From assembly GCA_910587325.1 (NCBI GenBank), contig CAJUKB010000011.1, positions 1-50,111 on the forward strand: a stretch of 50,111 nt of DNA, given 5' to 3'. The notes beneath the pieces are model-generated. The model had not been told where the DNA came from and did no database searches. It saw only the letters and a list, made by a program, of their open reading frames with translations. This document shows, in pieces, positions 32,739-40,270 of the stretch (its first letter is position 1; the number at the start of each line of letters is the position of its first letter). The translations under genes were made by a program, and so were the position numbers. This DNA comes from an uncultured Bacilli bacterium (GTDB lineage: Bacteria; Bacillota_I; Bacilli_A; RF39; UBA660).

Positions 32739-33440
32739 ATGAAACAATACCAAATTAGTCAAGAAGATATGAATACTCATTTTTTTCATTTTACGAAACA
32801 AAAAAACTTAGCTTCTATAAAAGAAATTGGATTGGTGCCTAAAATTGGTATTCATGCTATGTCTCTTGAAAAAACAAAAAAAGTATTTTTTGTAGAGGGT
32901 CTTGATAATTTATTAATTTTATTTGATTGCTGGATACATGTTTGCTCAGTATATCCTCTTATTCCGTGCTTGTTTAACTTAGGTGCTAAGGTCATGAAAT
33001 ACAAATGGTTTCCTAAATCAATAGTAAATGCTTATTTCAAATATATGGAATATAATAGAATCCATAAACTTATTGCTTATAAATATTTTGACCATTTTTT
33101 AAAAAGGTATGTCTTATTGCATTTAGACATAAAAGAAGGAATAGATTTTAGTTTTGACGATGTAGACCAAATAAAAGCAAAAAAATATGATAGAGATTAT
33201 TTAATAAAAGCCGGATATTCTTTAAAGTACTCAGATTTAGAATCCACAAAAATGGATAAATGGAATTTACATACTTTTTCAAATCATGGAATAGATTCGT
33301 CTAAATTAAAAGTTTGTTATGTAGAGAATTCTTATAAAATGTCCGATATACTAAATTATGCTCTTAAAAATACGAGTTTAGATATTGAAAATATTTGCCC
33401 TGTTCTTTTTGATTACTTAAAAAGTAGAAAAATAATTTAA
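32739..33440 (+). CDS. Hypothetical protein, possibly ADP-ribosyltransferase-like
   Basis: This 233-residue protein starts with HFFHFTKQKNLASIKEIGL, followed by VPKIGIHAMSLEKTKKVFFV. That is the H-x-T...L-x-x-I...G-L pattern seen at the start of several ADP-ribosyltransferase-fold proteins (KptA, DarT and relatives). No clear later glutamate motif could be fixed, so the call is weak. It is soluble, with a Tyr/Lys-rich middle. GAGGTG precedes the ATG. The next gene, an HD phosphohydrolase, starts 15 bp on and is probably in the same transcript. Confidence 0.45.
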   Translation: MKQYQISQEDMNTHFFHFTKQKNLASIKEIGLVPKIGIHAMSLEKTKKVFFVEGLDNLLILFDCWIHVCSVYPLIPCLFNLGAKVMKYKWFPKSIVNAYFKYMEYNRIHKLIAYKYFDHFLKRYVLLHLDIKEGIDFSFDDVDQIKAKKYDRDYLIKAGYSLKYSDLESTKMDKWNLHTFSNHGIDSSKLKVCYVENSYKMSDILNYALKNTSLDIENICPVLFDYLKSRKII

Positions 33441-33455
33441 ATAAAGGAGTAGTAT

Positions 33456-34109
33456 ATGGAAAAAAGCTATATAAAAAATATGGATATACATTATTTGTCT
33501 AGTATCGGATTTTCAGAAGAACAAATTCAATTTATTTTTAAATTAGTAAATAGAGGAATACAAGAAAAATTATATGTAAATAGCCATGTTCCTTATCATA
33601 ATCTAAAACATATTGAAAGAGTACTATGTTATTGCATGTGGATATTAAATCAAAAGAAGAACAATGGAGAAATTTTAGAAAACCAAAATATTTTGTTTTA
33701 TTCTGCTCTTTATCATGATTGTGGAAGAAGTCTTCTAGTTTCAAATAAAATGCATGGAATTGTTGGAGCACAAATTGCTAAAGAAAAACTAAAGGATACT
33801 TTTGATGTTAAAAAGGTTAAGGGTATTTGTTTACTAATTGAAACACATGCATCTAAGGTTGATGAAGTGGATTTTAAAAATTTTACGTTTTCTAAAGTAG
33901 AAAAAGAAAATATTCAAATCTTATCCAATGTATTAAAAGATGCGGATGCGCTAGATAGAAATAGAATCAAGCTATTTAAGTTTGCACAATGTAATCCTAA
34001 CTTTTTAAAAACAAAGGAAGCAAAAGAAATATATTTACAAAGTGATACGTTCTACTTAAAATATCAAGATGCTACTCACCAAGTAAGATTATTAGAAAAT
34101 AAAAAGTAG
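33456..34109 (+). CDS. HD-domain phosphohydrolase
   Basis: This 217-residue protein carries the HD metal ligands in order: H52 (YHNLKHIERV), H87-D88 (ALYHDCGR), H100 with GxxGA, H131 (ETHA) and D162/D164 (KDADALDRNR). This pattern is that of metal-dependent phosphohydrolases acting on nucleotides or cyclic dinucleotides; the substrate is unknown. AAGGAG precedes the ATG. It is co-oriented and close to the possible ADP-ribosyltransferase-like gene. Confidence 0.82.
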   Translation: MEKSYIKNMDIHYLSSIGFSEEQIQFIFKLVNRGIQEKLYVNSHVPYHNLKHIERVLCYCMWILNQKKNNGEILENQNILFYSALYHDCGRSLLVSNKMHGIVGAQIAKEKLKDTFDVKKVKGICLLIETHASKVDEVDFKNFTFSKVEKENIQILSNVLKDADALDRNRIKLFKFAQCNPNFLKTKEAKEIYLQSDTFYLKYQDATHQVRLLENKK

Positions 34110-34256
34110 ATATTGTAAATTTAATAGTTTGGAATGTGTATAGAAAGCTGTAAAGGTACTATTTATAAAAAATATCTTTTTCAAATATTATTTCAATATA
34201 ATATATATAAAATAAATATAAAAATTGTTGTATACGATTCGTTAGTGGCCTTTTTC

Positions 34257-34285
34257 TTGCAAAGTGCCATTTTTTGGTGTATAAT
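34257..34285 (+). promoter_or_regulatory. Promoter of typA
   Basis: TTGCAA (34257-34262) and TATAAT (34280-34285) have 17-bp spacing. Just upstream, TGGC (34246-34249) can pair with GCCA (34267-34270) before five T, so a weak stop signal overlaps the promoter. The rest of 34110-34245 is A/T-rich without recognisable content. Confidence 0.7.
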
Positions 34286-34312
34286 TTGACAGATTGAAAG
34301 AAGTTGAGTTAT

Positions 34313-36118
34313 ATGGATAAAATTATCAATATTGCAGTTGTTGCACACGTTGATGCGGGCAAAAGTACTTTAGTTGATGCCCTACTTGAACAAAATGGTG
34401 TATTTTCCGAACACGATGAAAAAGTAGATTGTGTGATGGATAGCAACGATATTGAAAGAGAACGTGGAATCACTATCTATTCTAAGAACTGTGCCATTCG
34501 TTATAAAGATGTTAAAATTAACATTGTGGATACTCCAGGGCATGCGGATTTTTCAAGTGAAGTGGAGCGTGTCATTAAGACAGTTGACACCGTTGTACTT
34601 TTAGTTGACTCTGCAGAAGGGCCAATGCCACAAACAAGATTTGTTTTAAAGAAAGCATTAGAACAAAATTTAAGACCTATTCTATTTATTAATAAAATTG
34701 ATAAAAAAGATGCAAGACCACTAGAGGTTGTGGATATGACATTTAATTTATTTATGGAGTTAAATGCAACAGATGAACAACTTGATTTTCCAATTATTTA
34801 TGGGGTTGCAAGAGATGGAATTGCTAAAAAATCATTAGAAGAAGAAAGTAATTCAATCGCTCCACTTTTAGATACTATTTTAGATGTTGTTAGTCCATTT
34901 GAAGGAAATGAAAATGACCCACTTCAATTGCAAATTTCTAATTTAGGATACGATGAATATATTGGTCGACTTGGAATTGGTAGAGTTACAAAAGGTTCTA
35001 TTAAGGCAGGACAAATGGTAGCACTATCTAAAAATGACGGAAGTTTAGAATCATTCAAAATTACAAAAGTTTTTGTAAATGAAGGTTTAAATAAGATAGA
35101 AAAAAATATTGCTTATTATGGAGATATTGTAACGATTGCTGGGTGCCCTAATATTTCTATCGGGGATACCATTTGTGATAAAGACCATGTGGAACCACTT
35201 CCACCAATTGAGATTGAAAAACCAACTCTTTCTATGAACTTTTTAGTAAATAACTCTCCTTTTGTTGGAAAAAGTGGCAAATTCTTAACGACTCGTCATA
35301 TTAAAGAAAGACTAGAACGTGAATTACAAACAAATGTAGGACTTGTTGTAGAGCCTTTAGAAAATGCGGATGGTTATAAAGTGAGTGGTCGTGGAGAACT
35401 TCATTTATCTATTCTTTTAGAAAATATGCGTCGCGAAGGGTATGAGTTATCTGTTTCTAAACCACAAGTGTTGATGGAAGAAAGAGATGGCAAAAAATAT
35501 GAACCATTTGAACGTGTTATTATTAATTGTCCTGAAGAATATTCAGGTACTGTAATTAGTGATTTACAAGAAAGAAAAGGACAACTTTTAGTTGTATCAA
35601 GCGAAAATAACCAAGCGCATTTAGAGTTTAGTGCACCTACTCGTGGTTTAATTGGTTATAGAAGTGCCTTTATTACCAATACGCGTGGAGAAGGAATAAT
35701 GGTTCGAAGTTTTGAAGAATATAAACCGTTTGTAGGAGAAATTACAAGACGTAAAAATGGTGTTTTGGTTTCTATGGAAAATGGAAAAGCCTTAGGTTAT
35801 TCTTTATGGAATTTACAAGATCGTGGCACTTTGATAATTGAACCAGCAACAGAAGTATATATAGGTATGATCGTGGGAATTCATAACCGAGATAATGATT
35901 TAGATGTCAATCCTTGTAAAAATAAAAACTTAACGAATACACGTAGTAGTGGTGCAGATGAAGCCATTAATTTAACAACACCTAAGAAATTTACATTAGA
36001 AGAAGCGTTAGAATTTATTGAAGATGATGAATATGTGGAAGTAACCCCAGAGGACATTCGTCTTCGTAAAGAATATTTAGATCCAAAAGATCGATATAGA
36101 AATAAAAAAGTGGCTTAA
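34313..36118 (+). CDS. typA: Ribosome-associated GTPase TypA/BipA
   Basis: TypA is a translational GTPase related to EF-G that supports 50S assembly and stress or low-temperature growth. The 601-residue protein has G1 AHVDAGKST at 11-19, G2 RERGITI near 49, G3 DTPGHADF at 73-80 and G4 NKID at 127-130. The EF-G-like domains II, III and V and the BipA C-terminal domain follow. I use the ATG at 34313; an in-frame TTG three codons earlier is less likely. Confidence 0.96.
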   Translation: MDKIINIAVVAHVDAGKSTLVDALLEQNGVFSEHDEKVDCVMDSNDIERERGITIYSKNCAIRYKDVKINIVDTPGHADFSSEVERVIKTVDTVVLLVDSAEGPMPQTRFVLKKALEQNLRPILFINKIDKKDARPLEVVDMTFNLFMELNATDEQLDFPIIYGVARDGIAKKSLEEESNSIAPLLDTILDVVSPFEGNENDPLQLQISNLGYDEYIGRLGIGRVTKGSIKAGQMVALSKNDGSLESFKITKVFVNEGLNKIEKNIAYYGDIVTIAGCPNISIGDTICDKDHVEPLPPIEIEKPTLSMNFLVNNSPFVGKSGKFLTTRHIKERLERELQTNVGLVVEPLENADGYKVSGRGELHLSILLENMRREGYELSVSKPQVLMEERDGKKYEPFERVIINCPEEYSGTVISDLQERKGQLLVVSSENNQAHLEFSAPTRGLIGYRSAFITNTRGEGIMVRSFEEYKPFVGEITRRKNGVLVSMENGKALGYSLWNLQDRGTLIIEPATEVYIGMIVGIHNRDNDLDVNPCKNKNLTNTRSSGADEAINLTTPKKFTLEEALEFIEDDEYVEVTPEDIRLRKEYLDPKDRYRNKKVA

Positions 36119-36132
36119 TAAGTCATTTTTTT
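36111..36132 (+). terminator. Terminator of typA
   Basis: TGGCTT (36111-36116) pairs with AAGTCA (36120-36125), with one G-U and a 3-base loop that includes the stop codon region, and then seven T. Confidence 0.7.
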
Positions 36133-36142
36133 GAATTAAACG

Positions 36143-36240
36143 TGTTATAATATACTTAAGAATTACCTTGGAGGTGGGAAGATGAGAGAAGGATAAGAAG
36201 TCAGGCATAAACTTTTAATTATGCCAAATAGGAGGCATAA
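36143..36240 (+). promoter_or_regulatory. Translational attenuator leader of the ABC-F gene
   Basis: An extended -10 (TGTTATAAT, 36143-36151) starts a leader of about 80 nt. It contains a four-codon reading frame, ATG AGA GAA GGA TAA (36182-36196), behind GGAGGTGGG. TTATGCC (36219-36225) can pair either with GGCATAA at 36204-36210 or with GGCATAA at 36234-36240. Both stems have 7 bp and 8-base loops. The second stem covers the last two bases of the AGGAGG (36230-36235) and abuts the ABC-F ATG. The two structures exclude each other, as in drug-induced leaders where a stalled ribosome frees the downstream start. Confidence 0.75.
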
Positions 36241-37731
36241 ATGTTTGAAGTTAAAAATTTAACGATTGTACAAAATGATAAAACAATCATTGAAAACTTA
36301 TCTTTTACTTTGAATAAAGAGGATAAACTTGCCATTATTGGAGAAGAAGGAAACGGGAAATCTACTTTAATTAAAACTTTACTAGGAATTTGTGAGTATG
36401 CTACTTATACAGGAAGTATAATTTCTCATGGGTATACGATTGGGTATTTAGAACAGAGTTTGGAGAGCGAACATTTTGGTAAAAGTGTTTTTGCTTATTT
36501 GTTTGAAAGTAAAAATGCTTATTATGAAAAAATTACTTTATTCTATAAATACATAGAAACATTACAATTGAAAGAAGAAATCTTAAATCAAAAATTAGGT
36601 ACATTATCTGGTGGTGAAAAAGTAAAAGTAGGAATACTTAAATTATTGCTTTTAGAGGTGGATATATTCTTTTTAGATGAGCCAACAAATGATTTAGATA
36701 TTGAAACGCTTGAGTGGTTAGAAGAATTTATTTGTCATACAGAAAAACCTATTCTTTATGTATCTCATGATGAAACGCTTCTTTCTCATACTGCCAATCG
36801 AATTTTACATTTAGAACAAGTAAAACATAAAACAGAATGTAGGCATACTCTATTACATATAGATTATGATACGTATGTTACAAATAGACTACGAGGACTA
36901 GAAAAGCAAACACAGCTTGCGCATAGTGAAGCAAGAGAATATAAAAAACAAGAAGATAAATTAAAAAAAGTGATGCAAAAAGTAGAACACGAACAAAATA
37001 CAATTTCTAGAAGTAATCCTCATGGGGCAAAACTGCTAAAGAAAAAAATGCATACCCTAAAATCACAAGAGAAGAAGCTGGATAGGAAAGAGCTTACGGA
37101 AGTGCCAGATGTAGAAGAAAATATTCATCTTCATTTTGAAAATGTAGCTCTTCCTAAAACTAAGACTATTTTAAAGTTAGAACTATCTAAGTTAATGATA
37201 GAAGAACATGCACTTGCTAAAGATATTCGGTTAGAAATTGTAGGGAATGAACACATTTGTATTGTTGGAAAAAATGGAGTAGGAAAGTCTACTTTACTTT
37301 CTAAAATCTATGAGACTTTAAAAGAAAGACAAGATATAAAAGTTGGCTATATGCCACAAGATTATAGTTTGGTTTTAGGACATTTTATAATGGTTTTGGA
37401 TTATCTGTGTGATGGGGAGATTGATAAAACAACTGCACGAATGTATTTGGGAAATCTTAATTTTACAAGAGAAGAAATGACAGGCAAGATAGAAAATTTA
37501 AGTAATGGATCGAAAGCAAAGTTAATTTTACTAAAACTTGTTTTATCTAAGTGTAATGTACTAGTACTTGATGAACCTACAAGGAATGTTAGTCCGTTAT
37601 CTAATCCTATTATTCGTAAAAGTTTACGTGAATTTTCCGGCTGTATTATTAGTGTATCGCATGATAGGAAATATATTTTAGAAGTGTGTGATACGCTTTA
37701 TACGCTAACAATGGAAGGTTTAAAAAAGTGA
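36241..37731 (+). CDS. ABC-F ribosomal protection protein (CplR-like)
   Basis: This 496-residue protein has two ABC domains without membrane segments: Walker A at 34-42 (GEEGNGKST) and near 343 (GKNGVGKST), signature LSGGE near 122 and the variant LSNGS near 420. The charged interdomain linker includes SRSNPHGAKLLKKKMHTLK. The second Walker B is followed by DEPTRNVSPLSNP, a wording I associate with clostridial CplR-type proteins. These bind the ribosomal E site and displace pleuromutilin, lincosamide and streptogramin A antibiotics. The attenuator leader fits a drug-inducible gene. The resistance spectrum is inferred. Confidence 0.85.
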   Translation: MFEVKNLTIVQNDKTIIENLSFTLNKEDKLAIIGEEGNGKSTLIKTLLGICEYATYTGSIISHGYTIGYLEQSLESEHFGKSVFAYLFESKNAYYEKITLFYKYIETLQLKEEILNQKLGTLSGGEKVKVGILKLLLLEVDIFFLDEPTNDLDIETLEWLEEFICHTEKPILYVSHDETLLSHTANRILHLEQVKHKTECRHTLLHIDYDTYVTNRLRGLEKQTQLAHSEAREYKKQEDKLKKVMQKVEHEQNTISRSNPHGAKLLKKKMHTLKSQEKKLDRKELTEVPDVEENIHLHFENVALPKTKTILKLELSKLMIEEHALAKDIRLEIVGNEHICIVGKNGVGKSTLLSKIYETLKERQDIKVGYMPQDYSLVLGHFIMVLDYLCDGEIDKTTARMYLGNLNFTREEMTGKIENLSNGSKAKLILLKLVLSKCNVLVLDEPTRNVSPLSNPIIRKSLREFSGCIISVSHDRKYILEVCDTLYTLTMEGLKK

Positions 37732-37753
37732 AGTAAGTTTTTATAAAGAAAAG

Positions 37754-37867
37754 TTGTATAAAAATACAAAATTGTATATGTTAGTAATGTAAGTGTTATC
37801 AAAATTGGATAACGCTCGCATTGGTTTGAAAGTGCTATACTACTTATTGTAGTTAGCGCTTTTTTTA
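37754..37867 (+). ncRNA. Candidate small RNA of about 75 nt with intrinsic terminator
   Basis: TTGTAT (37754-37759) and TATGTT (37777-37782), 17 bp apart, could start a transcript near 37789. It would contain a GTTATC/GATAAC hairpin (37795-37812) and end in a strong terminator: AGTGCTA-ACTAC (37831-37843) with GTAGT-TAGCGCT (37849-37860), then seven T. No reading frame is present. The terminator meets the 3' end of a small hydrophobic peptide gene on the other strand. Confidence 0.5.
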
Positions 37868-37951
37868 TGCTAATTTAAGAATAACGAAAACTAGCATAAC
37901 AATTATTCCCAAGAGAAGATAAACAGTAAACTGTAAATTTTCTTTATTCAT
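37865..37951 (-). CDS. Small hydrophobic peptide, type I toxin-like
   Basis: The frame encodes 28 residues: a short polar start (MNKENLQFTV), one membrane helix (YLLLGIIVMLVFVIL) and KLA. AGGAAAGTGAG lies upstream. Size and layout match single-helix type I toxins (Fst, TxpA and BsrG types) and also other small membrane peptides. Its 3' end abuts the terminator of a convergent small RNA, as in txpA-RatA. A possible promoter on the minus strand is TTGTTT-N18-TATAAT (about 38091-38062). The long leader shares a GTGTTATCAAA...GCGC block with the small RNA. Confidence 0.45.
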   Translation of the reverse strand: MNKENLQFTVYLLLGIIVMLVFVILKLA

Positions 37952-38004
37952 ACTTACAACTCACTTTCCTACCATCAAACAACGTTTCTCCTGATAAGAA
38001 TTAA

Positions 38005-38035
38005 TGATGCGCAAGCGCTACTTATTTGATAACAC
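38005..38035 (-). repeat. Inverted copy of the small-RNA 5' region
   Basis: On the minus strand this reads GTGTTATCAAAT...AGCGCTTGCGCAT, similar to GTGTTATCAAAAT...ACGCTCGCAT at 37793-37822 on the plus strand. The two copies face each other around the small peptide gene. The surrounding 37952-38130 otherwise holds only the probable peptide leader. Confidence 0.45.
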
Positions 38036-38160
38036 GAGTTTGTATTATAAAGTTTCATTATAAATTCAAGGATTTCGACAAAACAAGCCAAAATTCTTTA
38101 ATTTCATTTACTCTCTTTTATATGCATGATAAAATGAAATTATAAAAAAGTGGTGTTTGT

Positions 38161-38823
38161 ATGAAATTAAAAAAACAAGTGAAAGTCGTTATTGTTCTTA
38201 TTTTATTAGGAGGAATTGGTTTTGGATTTTATTCTTTTAATCAATGGTTTTTTGCTAAATATAAAACAAAAGATGTTAACGTAGAAGAAAAAAATGAAGG
38301 TACCAGTAAAGAAATTCTTGAAGCAGAACAATCAAATTCGGAAGAAGTACCAATTGTAAAAGAAGAACCATCTAGCAGTACTAAAACTGTTAAAAAAATA
38401 AGACCTACTGAAACTTATTATTGCTCTGAAGGAGATACTTTAGAAGGAAAAGAATGCATTACAAAGATAGAAACAAATGCAACTCCTGTCGTTCTTACTA
38501 TGGGAGATAATACTTATACGATGAAATTTGATTTTACTGCTTTGGCATATGGATTTTCTGTTGAAGAAGAGGATATTATTCCTATCGTAGAAGAAACATG
38601 CAAAACAGAATTAAAAGGAAGATTTTATATTGATTTAAACGATGAGCATGGTGGATATTGTACTTTTAGTGAAGAGCAAAAGCCTAGCCATTATATATGC
38701 TCTGATTCTAGTTATACCTTAAAAGGAGACAAATGCGTGAAAGAAGTTAAAATTCCTGCTAAGATACGTTATGAATGTTCAAATGGCTATATTTTAGATG
38801 GAATATATTGTCAAAAGAAATAA
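38161..38823 (+). CDS. Membrane-anchored protein with three Cys repeats
   Basis: This 220-residue protein has one N-terminal helix (about 8-26) and an acidic linker rich in Glu and Ser (about 40-80). An extracellular part follows with three copies of a short motif, Y-x-C-x(4-6)-L-x-G-x(2-3)-C: YYCSEGDTLEGKEC, YICSDSSYTLKGDKC and YECSNGYILDGIYC. Between copies one and two is a domain of about 75 residues with two more cysteines. Paired cysteines suggest disulfide-stapled hairpins at the cell surface. I know no function. Promoter TTTACT-N17-TAAAAT lies at about 38107-38135. Confidence 0.6.
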   Translation: MKLKKQVKVVIVLILLGGIGFGFYSFNQWFFAKYKTKDVNVEEKNEGTSKEILEAEQSNSEEVPIVKEEPSSSTKTVKKIRPTETYYCSEGDTLEGKECITKIETNATPVVLTMGDNTYTMKFDFTALAYGFSVEEEDIIPIVEETCKTELKGRFYIDLNDEHGGYCTFSEEQKPSHYICSDSSYTLKGDKCVKEVKIPAKIRYECSNGYILDGIYCQKK

Positions 38824-38824
38824 A

Positions 38825-38853
38825 TTGCAACTTAACTTATCTTATCATATAAT
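38825..38853 (+). promoter_or_regulatory. Promoter of the C39-like peptidase gene
   Basis: TTGCAA (38825-38830) and TATAAT (38848-38853) are 17 bp apart, 14 bp before the ATG, which leaves a very short leader. Confidence 0.7.
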
Positions 38854-38867
38854 ATGGATGTGATTTT

Positions 38868-39860
38868 ATGAAGTGGATTGTAATGGCTTACTTACTCATT
38901 ATTTTAGTAGGATTTAGTTTGTGGTACTATTTAAAGAAAAAGAAAAGAATTGGAAGTATGAAAATTTATTTTCCTATTTTTTGTTTTGTAAATGCTTGTT
39001 TTTTAAGTTGTATTTGTTTTGTCTATTATCAAGATTATCAAAATAGTTATCCTTTAGTAGAAAAAAATCGTATTTTACGGAAGGAAAAGAATGAAAAAGA
39101 AAAGGCAGTAAATCAAGTAAAACAAGAAGTAGAAACTTTAGAAAATACAATTATAGCCTTAGATAATTCTATCAATGAATTGGAAGAAAATAAACGTAAT
39201 TTAACGAGTGAAATCACAAAGTTAAAACAAGAATATAATGCTTTGTATATAAAGATGCAAAATACTGCATTGTATCAAATAGAGAATTTTCCAACTTTTG
39301 ATCAACGAAAAGAGTATCCTAACGGTTGTGAATCGATTGCTTTATATTTACTTTTAAAGTACCATGGGGTGAAAGTTACTCCAAATGAAATCATTACTAA
39401 ATTAAGAAAAGGAGATGCTCCTTATATTAAGAATGGGATTAAATACGGGGCAGATCCTGAAATAGAATTTGTAGGAGATCCTAAAAGTAAAAGTGGTTAT
39501 GGAGTATTTGAAAATCCAATTATCGATGTTGCCAATCAGTTTAAAAGCGGAATTAAAAAGGCGACAGGAAAATCATTAGATGAAGTATTAGAAATTGTAA
39601 AAAGTGGAAAACCAGTGCAAGTGTGGGCTTCTTCTTATGGAAGAACTCCAATCAAATGTAATACTTGGACAAGTACTAGTGATCAATCTAATAAGACAAT
39701 TACTTGGTATTGTCATTTTCATAGTTTGGTTTTAATTGGAGCGACTTCAAGTAAAGTTATTGTATCAGATCCATTAACTGGAACGTATGTTAAATATGAT
39801 AAAAAAGTTTTTGAAAATGCTTATAATTTTTATGGAAGAAGGGCGATTTATTATGAATAA
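38868..39860 (+). CDS. Membrane protein with coiled coil and C39-like cysteine peptidase domain
   Basis: The 330 residues comprise two membrane helices (about 4-21 and 33-53), a coiled coil (about 65-130), then a peptidase_C39_2-type domain. The probable catalytic cysteine is C154 in YPNGCESIALYLLLKYHGV, the histidine is in HFHSLVLIGA near 288, and the aspartate in VSDPLTG follows. With two helices the coiled coil and peptidase should be on the same, outer, side. The family cleaves peptides or bacteriocin leaders, but this branch is uncharacterised. The next gene overlaps by eight bases and has a similar helix plus coiled coil, so the products may pair. Confidence 0.75.
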   Translation: MKWIVMAYLLIILVGFSLWYYLKKKKRIGSMKIYFPIFCFVNACFLSCICFVYYQDYQNSYPLVEKNRILRKEKNEKEKAVNQVKQEVETLENTIIALDNSINELEENKRNLTSEITKLKQEYNALYIKMQNTALYQIENFPTFDQRKEYPNGCESIALYLLLKYHGVKVTPNEIITKLRKGDAPYIKNGIKYGADPEIEFVGDPKSKSGYGVFENPIIDVANQFKSGIKKATGKSLDEVLEIVKSGKPVQVWASSYGRTPIKCNTWTSTSDQSNKTITWYCHFHSLVLIGATSSKVIVSDPLTGTYVKYDKKVFENAYNFYGRRAIYYE

Positions 39861-40197
39861 GAAAAAAATAATTATTGGTTCTATACAAGGTTTCTTTCTA
39901 GTGATGGCTTTTTTAATTGTTTATTTGGATAATGTTAGTATAAAAAATGTAGAAACAAAAAATTTAGAAAATGCTAATTTGAAAGAAGAAATTGCAAGGT
40001 TAGAGCAAGAATACTTGGAACTAAAAGAAGAAAATAATCGTGAAGAGAATGTGAATGTAGAAGTGAAAAGCGTTGCTGATTTAGAAGTAGAAAAAGCAGA
40101 AAAAGAAGAGCAAATTAAGAAATTAGAGGAAAAGAAGAATGAACTAGAAGAAGAAAAAGAAAAATGGAATAAGAAAATTGCTGAGTTAGAGAAATAG
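39853..40197 (+). CDS. Small membrane protein with coiled coil
   Basis: This 114-residue protein has one membrane helix (about 5-25), then an uninterrupted Glu/Lys-rich coiled coil to the end (LENANLKEEIARLEQEYLE, then EEKKNELEEEKEKWNKKI). The translational overlap with the C39-like gene and the matching coiled coil suggest a heteromeric partner, possibly one that positions the peptidase. This is inferred. I use the ATG at 39853 after GGAAGAAGG; an open frame back to 39787 lies inside the upstream gene. Confidence 0.65.
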   Translation: MNKKKIIIGSIQGFFLVMAFLIVYLDNVSIKNVETKNLENANLKEEIARLEQEYLELKEENNREENVNVEVKSVADLEVEKAEKEEQIKKLEEKKNELEEEKEKWNKKIAELEK

Positions 40198-40198
40198 A

Positions 40199-40242
40199 AA
40201 AATGCAGAATAATTTGCATTTTTTTTAGCCATTTTGTATACT
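40199..40242 (+). terminator. Terminator of the C39 operon overlapping the lysS promoter
   Basis: AAAATGCA (40199-40206) pairs with TGCATTTT (40215-40222), then T. The same bases supply TTGCAT (40214-40219), which with TATACT (40237-40242, 17 bp) forms the lysS promoter. Confidence 0.75.
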
Positions 40243-40270
40243 AGACATAACGAAAAAAGGAAGTGAAGAG

